A DNA stretch of 40,559 nucleotides from Aureococcus anophagefferens (Eukaryota > Sar > Pelagophyceae > Pelagomonadales > Pelagomonadaceae), in NCBI RefSeq assembly GCF_000186865.1, contig NW_008705577.1, positions 545,957 to 586,515 on the forward strand. The letters are read 5' to 3'. Every line of letters begins with the position of its first letter. Positions within the stretch are counted from its first letter, which is position 1. The notes under the pieces were generated by a model. That model was not told where the DNA came from. It did not search any database and was given only the letters and a program-made list of their open reading frames with translations. The position numbers and the translations under genes are program-made. Shown here in pieces: positions 33,494-40,559 of the stretch.

Positions 33494-34566
33494 TTGCTTG
33501 ATCCGAACTTGAGTGCACGATGCCGTCCCTGAGCGGTGTGCCACGACTGCAAGTGCCGGCGCGCGCGCAGCTGCGACGACGAGCTCCAATTTTTCTAGCG
33601 CGCTGCGCGCGGGGTCGGAGCTGGCCGCCACGCGGAGGCGCATGGACAGCTAACTACGCGATTACGACGAAGTTTCGAAGATGCTGCTCAAAATTTCTAC
33701 CGCGCTTCGCGCGGGGAGGATTGCACCGAGGCCGCGCGGACAAGGCTGTAGCCTCTTGGACACGCGCGGCGTCTTGTTCTGCGTGCGAAATAGATTTCGA
33801 AGCGCACATAGTCGTGGATCTTCGGCCGACACATGGGCGCGCGCGCGCGCGCCGTGCGCGCGCGCGCCGCCGCGCGCGGCAACGATGTCTCGCCGCGCGC
33901 CACGGACGTGGACCACGTCATCGGCGGCCCGGAGGACGCCTTCGACGACATGGGCGCGCCGATGCGGATCAATTCCTCGCCGCTCGTCTGCGAGGGCTTG
34001 TGCTCGGGGCCGCGGGGTTGCGGCGCGCGCGGCGACGACGTCACGAGACGCCCCGCGGATCATCGGCGACTTGGAGGCTGGCCTCGGGACGACGTCCCGA
34101 GCCGCATCAACGGCGGCGGCGACAGGCACACGACGAATTCGTCGCTGTCGTCGGCCGCGGCGTCCATGTCGGCGCGAGGCAGCCCACGACGACGACAGGA
34201 ACACGCCGCCGTCGCGCACGGCAAGGCCGCGGGGCAGCCCCGGGAGTTGCCGTGGGGCGCGGAAGGTATGCGACGGCATTTCGACGCGCTGGAAGCCCTG
34301 GAAAGGCGCCAGCAGGGCAGCCGATCCCGACACGGAAGCGCTGCGCATAGGCGTGAGCGGCGCGTTCACGGTGTTGTAGAGGCGTGAGTGGCGGAGAGGG
34401 CGTGTGAACAAGCGGCACTAAAGACTTCACCTTGTGAACGAAATGAGTGGTTCACCCAACTTCTCTTGCTATTCATTCGGCCCGTGACCAAGAGGCTCGG
34501 TAGAATACTTCCGCGGCGTCGAAGGTCGGCGTCGCGCGAAGGAGCGCGGGGACGGGACCTGCGGCG
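33494..34566. other. Gene-poor island with repeats and a possible decayed reading frame
   Basis: This is the longest stretch without a convincing gene. Two similar words, AATTTTTCTAGCGCGCTGCG at 33588 and AATTTCTACCGCGCTTCGCG at 33692, each lead into CGCGGGG. Bases 33835-33880 are almost pure alternating C and G. A perfect 9-bp stem (CTCGGGACG/CGTCCCGAG) sits at 34083-34101. A plus-strand frame from 33833 to 34387 shows gene-like third-position GC only around 33881-34050 (DVDHVIGGPEDAFDDMGAP), then loses it. That may be a decayed fragment, or a short gene I do not recognise. Confidence 0.35.
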
Positions 34567-35361
34567 ATGTGCGAGGCCCAGTGCTTCAGCAAGTCCCTGC
34601 GGGACGCGGCCGGGCAGCCCCTGCGGCTCCGGGGCAGCCTCCTGAAGAAGGGCGGCAGCAAGACGGCCCCGAGCATCCGGAGCAGCTTCACCATGGGCCG
34701 GCGCAACTGGCAGCGCCGCTGGTTCACGCTCGACGCCGAGAACGGCGAGCTGCGCTACTACGAGGACGCGACGATGCGGGCGACCAAGGGCCTCGCGCGC
34801 TTCCGGCCCAACAGCGAGCTGCGCACGCCGACGAAGGACCTCCGGGGCAAGCACGGCCGGGGCGCGACGGACGACACGGCCTACTACTTCGAGGTCACGA
34901 ACTGCGAGGACGAGAAGCACCTCGTCCGGAGCGACCCCTTCGCGATGCGCGCGCACTCGCAGCTCGAGTTCGACCAGTGGGTCGCGTCCGTCGGCCTCAG
35001 GGCAGCAAAAGGGTGATTCAACGTCGCTTCAACGTGAGTGTTCCGCGCGCGCGCGTTCCGAAAAAAAACATCCACGCTTCGAGACCGTTCCGAGAGATGA
35101 TCGCTCGTCCAAAAATCAGCCAAAACGAGTGGAAAACGGCCGAGATATGAGCCTTTGAAGTTGGGAATTTCGCTCTCTTTTGCTGCCCAGGTCGGTTTGG
35201 CGGTGCGCATCGCGCGCGGCGAGAGCCCCCACGCGGCCTGGCCCGAGCCCGCGGCGCCGGAGGCCGCTCCGCCGACGCCCGTCGAGGACCCGGGCATCTA
35301 CAAGGAGCTCTCGCGCGCGCTCGCGCGCCGGGGCACCGCCGACTCCGCCGCGGCCGCGGCC

Positions 35362-35403
<42 letters not shown>

Positions 35404-35490
35404 TCGCAGCCACCGCCCGAGGTCAAGCCGCCGCCCTACAACCCCAGCGTCGTCCCCCCGCCACCGCGCGCGCCGCCGCCGCCGTCCATC

Positions 35491-35528
<38 letters not shown>

Positions 35529-35532
35529 CTGA
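34567..35532 (+). CDS. PH-domain protein with polyproline tail, one introner intron
   Basis: Exons 34567-34989 and 35191-35532 join in phase 0 to give 254 aa. A pleckstrin-homology domain spans about residues 18-145: LRLRGSLLKKGG, NWQRRWFTLDAENGELRYYED, and a C-terminal helix with the invariant Trp (FDQWVASVGLAVRIA) that is completed only after the intron is removed. PH domains bind phosphoinositides or proteins at membranes. The tail is acidic and then very Pro-rich, with two long proline runs of the kind bound by profilin or SH3/WW domains. This suggests a membrane-to-actin link, possibly with the formin nearby, but that is inference. The start is the first ATG in frame with the domain. Confidence 0.82.
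34998..35190 (-). mobile_element. Introner element B1 (193 bp) in the PH-domain gene
   Basis: Flanked by GTCGGCCT (34990-34997) and GTCGGTTT (35191-35198), a duplication with two changes that still codes V-G-L on both sides. The ends are CAGGGCAGCAAAAG and CTTTTGCTGCCCAG, exact inverted repeats except for the outermost bases. The intron is 34990-35190, with its GT donor from the duplication and CCCAG acceptor from the element. The core lies on the minus strand. Confidence 0.9.
35364..35529 (+). repeat. Two CCG trinucleotide tracts coding polyproline
   Basis: CCG runs at about 35364-35400 and 35491-35529 encode uninterrupted proline stretches at the end of the PH-domain protein. They are probably length-polymorphic. 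Confidence 0.85.
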
Positions 35533-35552
35533 GCGCCCCGATTTTATAAAAC

Positions 35553-37430
35553 TCACTCGGCCCGGGCGATCTCGCAGCGGGGGAGCGACTTCGCGTCGAG
35601 GGCCGCGCGCGTGTCCGTGAGCGCGTGCTCCTCGACGATCTCGTCGACGCCCGGCGGGCCGACGGCGCCCGACGCGCGCTTCATGGGGACGACGTCGTCG
35701 CCGCCGCCGTCGTCGCCCGAGCCGTCCTTGGCGTAGACGCCCCGCGCGGCGACCATGGCGTCGTAGTCGCTTCGCGACACGACCCACTTGGCGTGCGCGT
35801 CGCCGTCCGCGAGCGCGGCGGCGAACGCCGCGGCCGCGTCCCAGGCGCGCGCGCGGCTCGCGACGACGCGCACCGTGCCCCGCAGCAGGTTGCCGAGCTC
35901 CTGGGCCACGCGCACGTCGCAGCCCTCGTGGCACGCGTCGTCGCAGCCCGTGACGATGACGCCCGCGAGGAGCGGCCGGTGCAGCCGCCTGTCGCCGACG
36001 CGCTTGATCGCGTCCGCGGCGCAGATGTGGAGCGGCGGCGCGGCGGCGAGCGCCGGCAGCGGGCACTCGTCCTGGCGCGCGAAGAGCAGCTCCGTGGCGA
36101 GGTAGCACTCCTCGGAGACGGCCGCGTCCGCGCCGTCGGGCAGCGGCACGCGGCCCCGGATCGTCTCCGGCGCGTCCTCGACGAGCGACCGCGCGAAGCA
36201 GAGCTCCTTCTTGGCCAGCAGGAGCGCGTGGGCCCGGCAGGGGTCGGCGAGCGTCTTCGCGCCCGGCCGCGCGGCCGCCTCGGGCGTCGCGCGCGCCACG
36301 AGCGACGCGAAGAGCTTCGCCACGCCTTCCCCTCCCCGCGGCGTCCAGGAGCTCGTCGCCAAAACACCCTCGACGTAGGCCTGGGCGCAGGACGAGTCGT
36401 GGCCGCACTCGACGACGCAGGCCGTGCCGCGCCAGCCCGAAACGGGGACACGGAGCGCCATCGCGCACGCGGCGAGCGGCGCGACGCAGACGGACGCCGC
36501 GCCGTGCTCCTCGAAGAAGAAGGCGACGAGGGACGCCCGGAGCTTGATCGTCGCCCGCGACGGCACGACGCAGACGACGTGGCGCTTCGCGCAGTGGAGC
36601 CGGGCCATGAGCAGCGCGTTCCGCACGACGGCCTCGACGTCCGCCCAGCCCCGGCCGGCGACCGCGAGGTCCCTGGCCGCGCCCGAGCCCTTGACGACTC
36701 GCTTCTCGTACTTGAGGCAGCTCGACCCGAGCGGGTAGTAGTAGGCCCCGCGGTCCGGGCAGAGGTCCATGCGCGCGTCCGGCGACGCGCCCGCGGCGAA
36801 GCCCGACGGCTGGCTCGACCCGTCCTCGAGCCAGACGGCCTTGACGAAGGACGGCGTCACGAACTTGGGCTCGTGTTCGCCCGCGAGGCCCGCGTACGTC
36901 TCGACCTCGCCGAGCACGAGGACCACGGGCGCGTTCGCGGCGCTCCCGCCGGCCGCCGTGAACGCCACCACCAACTCCTCCGGCGCGCCGCGCCCGCCGA
37001 CCTCGTCGCCGATGAGCGCGTCGAGGGCGACGGCCGCGCCGTCGTTTCGCAGGAGCTCCAGGCCCTTGACGCGCAGGGGCGGCTCCGACGGGTACTTGAC
37101 CGCGTACGTCTTCGCGAAGTGCTTCAGGAGCTTGGAGCACGGCCGGTCGTCCCAGGACTTGGGCAGCGTGAGCTCGAAGGCGGCGCCGAGCGCCGCCGTC
37201 GGCGCGCCCGCCGCGCGGCCGTCGAAGGCGAGCGTCACGCGCCGCAGGTCGTCGCCGACGAGGCGCCGCCGCCGCCCGGCCGTGCGCGCCGCCGCGGCGA
37301 CGCGCGCCTCGTGGGCGACGGCGTCCGCCTGGAGATTCTTTTCCTCCTCATTGCCTCGTTCGAGCTCCCGGTCCAGCAGCGCCGCCTTGCGGTACTTTTG
37401 CGTGACCTCGCCGCGCGCGTTGAGCTTCAT
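35553..37430 (-). CDS. Divergent actin-related protein
   Basis: 625 aa from the ATG at 37430 (MKLNARGEVTQKYRK); an in-frame ATG at 37520 is less likely. The N-terminal 200 residues hold a coiled start and a ubiquitin-like-sized segment (FELTLPKSWDDRPCSKLLKHFAK). The rest follows actin-fold landmarks loosely: FVTPSFVKAVW, HVVCVVPSRATIKLRASLV, a strand TACVVECGHDSSCAQAYVEG at the second phosphate loop, LAGVIVTGCDDACHEGCDVRV where actin has the TGG motif, and WVVSRSDYDAM near the end, matching W-I-S/T-K-x-E-Y. The glycine-rich ATP loops are degraded, so nucleotide binding is doubtful. It may be a nuclear (chromatin-remodelling) or ciliary ARP. It is convergent with the PH gene (20 bp). Confidence 0.6.
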   Translation of the reverse strand: MKLNARGEVTQKYRKAALLDRELERGNEEEKNLQADAVAHEARVAAAARTAGRRRRLVGDDLRRVTLAFDGRAAGAPTAALGAAFELTLPKSWDDRPCSKLLKHFAKTYAVKYPSEPPLRVKGLELLRNDGAAVALDALIGDEVGGRGAPEELVVAFTAAGGSAANAPVVLVLGEVETYAGLAGEHEPKFVTPSFVKAVWLEDGSSQPSGFAAGASPDARMDLCPDRGAYYYPLGSSCLKYEKRVVKGSGAARDLAVAGRGWADVEAVVRNALLMARLHCAKRHVVCVVPSRATIKLRASLVAFFFEEHGAASVCVAPLAACAMALRVPVSGWRGTACVVECGHDSSCAQAYVEGVLATSSWTPRGGEGVAKLFASLVARATPEAAARPGAKTLADPCRAHALLLAKKELCFARSLVEDAPETIRGRVPLPDGADAAVSEECYLATELLFARQDECPLPALAAAPPLHICAADAIKRVGDRRLHRPLLAGVIVTGCDDACHEGCDVRVAQELGNLLRGTVRVVASRARAWDAAAAFAAALADGDAHAKWVVSRSDYDAMVAARGVYAKDGSGDDGGGDDVVPMKRASGAVGPPGVDEIVEEHALTDTRAALDAKSLPRCEIARAE

Positions 37431-37570
37431 CGCGGCGTCCGAGGCCTCTCCAGCCCCTCGAGGAGCGGGGCAGCATGGGCAAAGATGCAGGGCATCGTTA
37501 GCCCATTGCGTCCGGCGCACCTTCTCGGCGCGGGCTGCCGTCGTTTGGCCTCGGCACTTTATTGCTCCCG
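37431..37570. promoter_or_regulatory. Divergent promoter between ARP-like and PH genes
   Basis: The 140 bp between the two ATGs must serve both genes. I see no TATA box or clear repeated word. Confidence 0.4.
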
Positions 37571-38062
37571 ATGGCCGTCTTCAAGGCGACCTACGACAAG
37601 CTGTACGCGCGCGAGGGCGGCGAGAGCTTCTTCTACAAGGCCGACTCGGGCAAGGGCCAGCGCCTCGAGGGCGCGCTGCTCAAGCTCAAGAAGCCCAACG
37701 GCCTCCTGCGCAAGGGCGAGCGGTGGCGGCGCTACTGGGTCACGGCGGACAGCGAGTACGTCTGCTACTTCCGCAACAACAAGGGCAACGACGACGAGCT
37801 GCGCAAGCTCAAGCCCGACTTCGGCACGCACGCGCGGAAGCGCGTGCCCGTGTCCGCGCTCGAGGTCGAGCCCACGGCGGGCCCCGACGAGGGCACGCCG
37901 GGCTTCACGCTCAAGGCGGAGCAGGAGCAGTACGAGATGCACTTCGCCTGCGCCGACGAGGGCGAGCGCCGCGCCTGGGTGACCTTCGTCCAGAACGCGA
38001 TCGAGGTCGCGCGCTACGCCGCGGACATCAACGCGAACCGGGACGCGACGAAGCCCCAGTGA
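37571..38062 (+). CDS. Small PH-domain protein
   Basis: 163 aa and almost entirely a PH domain: QRLEGALLKLKKPNG, WRRYWVTADSEYVCYFRNNKG, and a closing helix with the conserved Trp (ERRAWVTFVQNAIEVAR). An N-terminal helix of about 30 residues precedes it. It shares only the domain type with the PH gene 3 kb upstream, so it is not an obvious recent duplicate. Lipid or protein binding at membranes is the expected role. Its stop lies 6 bp from the stop of the transporter gene on the other strand. Confidence 0.82.
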   Translation: MAVFKATYDKLYAREGGESFFYKADSGKGQRLEGALLKLKKPNGLLRKGERWRRYWVTADSEYVCYFRNNKGNDDELRKLKPDFGTHARKRVPVSALEVEPTAGPDEGTPGFTLKAEQEQYEMHFACADEGERRAWVTFVQNAIEVARYAADINANRDATKPQ

Positions 38063-38068
38063 GGCCCC

Positions 38069-39190
38069 CTAGGCGCCCTCCCGAAGGTAGGCCCGGAGCC
38101 GGGGCACGGCGAGGGACCCGACGAGGAGCTGGAGCGGGTGGAGGATCATGATGGGCGCGCAGTAGTAGGCGAGGTCCGGGCTGCCGGCGAAGATCGTGCG
38201 GATGAGGGGCAGCCCGAAGGCCAGCGTCTTGTGCGACGCGCAGTAGGCCGCGGCGACGGCGTCGCGCCGCGGGAACGCGCGGCCGAACGCGGCCAGGCAC
38301 GCCGCGAGGAGCGCGCCGTGCGCGAGCGGCAGGCCCAGCCCGAGCAGCGCCAAATCCCGGCCGCCGACGCCGAAGCCCGTCGCGAAGGCGCCGGCGAAGG
38401 CGCACCAGACGATGGCGAGGAGCGCGAGCTCCGACGCGCGCGTGAGCGACCGCTTTCGTTTTTGTTGGAACGCGGCGACGCGCGACGACCGCCGCAGGAC
38501 CTGGCCGACCAGAACGGGCAGCAGGCACTTCGTCGCGAGCTTCCCGACGACGGCGCCCGCCGGCGGCAGGGGCACGCGCGCGCGGAGCACCGCGTAGAGC
38601 AGGGCGGGCGTCGCGACGACGCCGAGGCAGTTGCCCAGGACCGCGTTCGCGAGCGCGGCGGCGACGTTGCCCCCGGCGGACTGCGTCAGCGCGACGCACA
38701 TGTTCACCGTCGTCGGCAGGCACGCCGTCGCCAGCAGGCCGTCGAGCAGGCGGCCGTCGACGGCGGACCACCGCCGCGCCGCCGCGACGGCCGGCGCCGC
38801 GACCGCCGGCACGAAGAGCAAATTCGTCGCCTGCGTCGCCGCGTTGAGGCGCAGGTCCAGCGCCGCGGCGCGCAGCTCCTCGACGCGCAGGCCGAGGCCG
38901 CTCAGGAGGAAGACGAGGCCGACGGCGTATTTGCCGACGTAGGGCTCCGCGGCGACGCCGACGGCCGGCGCGGCGGCCGCGGCGGCGACGGCCGCGCCCA
39001 TGCCCACGACGAAGAACTGCTTCTCCGCGAAGCGGCCCGCGGCGCGCAGCGGGCCGCCGCCGCCGCCGGCCGTCGACGACGCGACGGCCGCGAGGCGGTG
39101 CGCCTCGGCGCGCCGCGTCGCCCGCGGCCGCGGCGCGCTGAGGCCGTGGGCCGCGGCGACGAGGACGATCGCGAGCGCCGGATGTCGCAT
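38069..39190 (-). CDS. SLC10A7-like (bile acid:sodium symporter family) transporter
   Basis: 373 aa with about ten hydrophobic segments. The block CLPTTVNMCVALTQSAGGN followed by AALANAVLGNCLGVVATPALL is the signature of the SLC10A7/YfeH branch of the bile acid:sodium symporter superfamily. The later segment YCASHKTLAFGLPLIRTIF also fits that branch. The first 40-60 residues (MRHPALAIVLVAAAHGLSAPRPR, then Arg/Ala-rich) look like a signal plus transit peptide, which suggests a plastid or other endomembrane location. Human SLC10A7 affects cellular calcium handling and does not carry bile acids; the substrate here is unknown. In-frame ATGs exist upstream to 39313, but 39190 places the signal at the start. 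Confidence 0.82.
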   Translation of the reverse strand: MRHPALAIVLVAAAHGLSAPRPRATRRAEAHRLAAVASSTAGGGGGPLRAAGRFAEKQFFVVGMGAAVAAAAAAPAVGVAAEPYVGKYAVGLVFLLSGLGLRVEELRAAALDLRLNAATQATNLLFVPAVAAPAVAAARRWSAVDGRLLDGLLATACLPTTVNMCVALTQSAGGNVAAALANAVLGNCLGVVATPALLYAVLRARVPLPPAGAVVGKLATKCLLPVLVGQVLRRSSRVAAFQQKRKRSLTRASELALLAIVWCAFAGAFATGFGVGGRDLALLGLGLPLAHGALLAACLAAFGRAFPRRDAVAAAYCASHKTLAFGLPLIRTIFAGSPDLAYYCAPIMILHPLQLLVGSLAVPRLRAYLREGA

Positions 39191-39427
39191 GGTTTTGCTG
39201 CCGCAGCGTGCAGTGGCAGCCTTGCACGGACGAAGTGCGTCGCAAAGGCTGCGACTGCGACTACAACAACATGAGTCCAAATTGCACTGCAACATTGCAT
39301 CCGAGTACTCCAAAAGGATTCCCGAATCCCCGGGCGTCTGCTGTTGGTTCTTTAGAGTGGTCGGGGATTGGGGGGGGTGGGCGGCGCGCCGCCCCGCGCG
39401 CCGCCGCCGCGGCGCCTCGTTTCGCTC
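39191..39427. other. Intergenic region before the tyrosinase-like stop
   Basis: 237 bp. The half next to the transporter has repeated GCA/TGC-rich words (GTGCAGTGGCAGCCTTGCA, TGCACTGCAACATTGCA) and is AT-richer than average; the other half has a G-run (39369-39378) and GC-rich palindromic sequence. No gene is evident. Confidence 0.4.
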
Positions 39428-40559
39428 CTACGCGTCGCTCGACCGGACGACGACGTGCGTGTTGATGAGGTCGTCGAAGTCGTAGCCGGCGTCCTTGCAG
39501 TGGTTCCACTCGAAGGTGTCGTAGACGTAGGGGAGCGTCGGGCTCTCCGGGCTCGCCATCTCGAGCACCTCGTGGTTCGTGTAGAACTTCTGCGTGTAGT
39601 TCGTGTCGTCGGACGTCTTGATGGAGAACTGGAAGGGGATGACGTCGTGCTTGCTGTGGCCGTAGCAGGAGGACGCGATGGACGTGTCGTGCTCGGGCCA
39701 GGTGTCGTTGATGAACGTGTTCGTGAGCTTCTTGTACATGTAGAGGCGCTCCATCGTCGGGTGGATGGGCCAGAAGCTCGGGTCGAGCGGCGACGCGCTC
39801 TCGAGGTGGTCGCCGTCGATGCCCATGCCGCCGTCGCAGAGCTTCTCGATGACCTGGACCTTGAGGTCGTAGTCGAGCCAGTGGTACTTGGACGACACGG
39901 TCTCGCGGCCCATCGTCACGTCCCAGGAGAACATCTGGTCCCAGAACGTCTTGATGAAGTCCGTGTAGTTGTGCTGGAGCGCCTTCTTCAGGTTCGTCGC
40001 GTCGTCGCACGTGCCGTGGCACTCGCTGTAGGGCGTGTCGAGCGAGCAGTAGCTCGGCATCGTCAGCCGGTCGTCGCGGTACAGGTTCTTCAGCGAGAGG
40101 AACATGTCCGTGCGCACGAGGTAGAGCAGCGCCGACCGCTGGGAGTCGAACTTCGGGTAGTCGTCCGTGGACACGTGCTTGGAGAGCATGTGGACGAGGT
40201 CGTTGGACGTCTCGTTGCACTCGAGCGTGCCGCCGAGGTACTGGTGCACGGGCCCGTGGGGCGCGTAGGGCAGCTGCCACGCGAAGTCGAACCAGGAGTT
40301 CGTGTCGTTGAGGAGCTTGTAGTGGATCTCGCAGCTCGGGAGCATGTCGAACTTGACGCCGCAGAGGTCGTGGGACCGCGTGACGTACGCCGCGGGGTTG
40401 TTGTTCCACGGCGCCCGCAGGTAGCCGTAGGAGTTGTGGCTCCGGTGGCTCCAGGCGTCGGTCTCGACCTTGATGTAGGCCCAGCGGCCCTTGGTGACCG
40501 TGTGCTCGTCCTCGTCGACCTCGCCGAACCAGTCGCTCTTCCAGAGCGGCGACTCCTCG
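39428..40559 (-). CDS. Tyrosinase/hemocyanin-type copper protein, 5' end missing (partial)
   Basis: The minus-strand frame is open from the right edge (codon ending at 40558) to the TAG at 39428-39430. The visible start includes LWKSDWFGEVDEDE, GRWAYIKVETDAWSHRSHNS and LRAPWNNNPA. A tyrosinase type-3 copper site is suggested by HGPVHQYLGG (H-x3-H before GG) and, much later, DPSFWPIHPTMERL, matching the D-P-x-F-x-x-H-H-x-x-x-D-R motif of CuB with Pro at the second His. About 160 residues separate the two halves, far more than the 20-30 usual in tyrosinases. Several Cys suggest a secreted or lumenal protein. If active, it would oxidise phenols using O2; the CuA half lies outside the window. Confidence 0.7.
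   Translation of the reverse strand, partial: EESPLWKSDWFGEVDEDEHTVTKGRWAYIKVETDAWSHRSHNSYGYLRAPWNNNPAAYVTRSHDLCGVKFDMLPSCEIHYKLLNDTNSWFDFAWQLPYAPHGPVHQYLGGTLECNETSNDLVHMLSKHVSTDDYPKFDSQRSALLYLVRTDMFLSLKNLYRDDRLTMPSYCSLDTPYSECHGTCDDATNLKKALQHNYTDFIKTFWDQMFSWDVTMGRETVSSKYHWLDYDLKVQVIEKLCDGGMGIDGDHLESASPLDPSFWPIHPTMERLYMYKKLTNTFINDTWPEHDTSIASSCYGHSKHDVIPFQFSIKTSDDTNYTQKFYTNHEVLEMASPESPTLPYVYDTFEWNHCKDAGYDFDDLINTHVVVRSSDA

Noticed and set aside
33833..34387. A protein-coding gene in the island
   Set aside because: Coding-like composition covers only about 170 bp and then fails; no motif was recognised, so it is kept only as a possible fragment.
35364..35529. CCG tracts as a CpG regulatory island
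   Set aside because: They are in frame and encode polyproline, and the whole region is GC-rich.
1..40559. CRISPR array, bacterial operon, tRNA or rRNA gene
   Set aside because: No spaced direct-repeat array, Shine-Dalgarno-led gene strings, cloverleaf or rRNA-like sequence was seen; the gene content is eukaryotic nuclear.

Overview
The window looks like nuclear DNA of a marine stramenopile alga, most likely a pelagophyte close to Aureococcus anophagefferens. The grounds are very high GC with GC-rich third codon positions, mostly intronless and tightly packed eukaryotic genes, ciliary, MYND/Sel1, ARM-repeat and tyrosinase-type genes, and above all six short (192-203 bp) repeats with terminal inverted repeats that sit inside genes exactly as introns. 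Those match the transposon-born 'introner elements' described for Aureococcus (Huff, Zilberman and Roy, 2016). The species call is inference.

Layout. 1-2277: PHD-finger gene (5' end missing) and a basic/acidic unknown protein, possibly one spliced gene. 2481-4647: flavin monooxygenase with two introns, the second filled with TACGTA palindromes. 4707-8399 (-): full-length ABCG-type transporter with a TGACGTCA doublet upstream. 8561-9955 (-): unknown. 10090-11538 (-): RAD17-like clamp loader. 11758-14277 (+): HU-CCDC81/EF-hand-like protein with a 524-base assembly gap. 14280-15611 (-): MalY/PatB-type PLP enzyme. 15863-17257 (-): CFAP210-like ciliary coiled coil. 17351-18097 (+): ARM repeats without a start codon. 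18116-19713 (-): secreted GT8-like glycosyltransferase with two introner elements. 19844-22258 (+): tandem pair of MYND-RING-Sel1 genes. 22333-25930 (-): LSD1/KDM1-like amine oxidase fused to an extended PHD finger, with three introner elements. 26027-29353 (+): large unknown protein. 29474-32341 (+): formin. 32352-33287 (-): Rossmann-type protein. 33288-34566: unusual mostly non-genic island. 34567-35532 (+): PH-domain/polyproline protein with one introner element. 35553-37430 (-): divergent actin-related protein. 37571-38062 (+): small PH protein. 38069-39190 (-): SLC10A7-like transporter. 39428-40559 (-): tyrosinase-like protein cut by the right edge.

The genes do not form a single pathway; neighbours are functionally unrelated, as is usual in a nuclear genome. 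What unites the window is architecture: convergent genes separated by 2-74 bp, and introns made by mobile elements. The six elements form two length/TIR families that share an internal core, work in both orientations relative to transcription, and in at least five cases lie between 8-bp target duplications that supply the splice donor. Joining the exons accordingly restores conserved protein motifs, notably the FAD-binding end of the demethylase and its ePHD finger.
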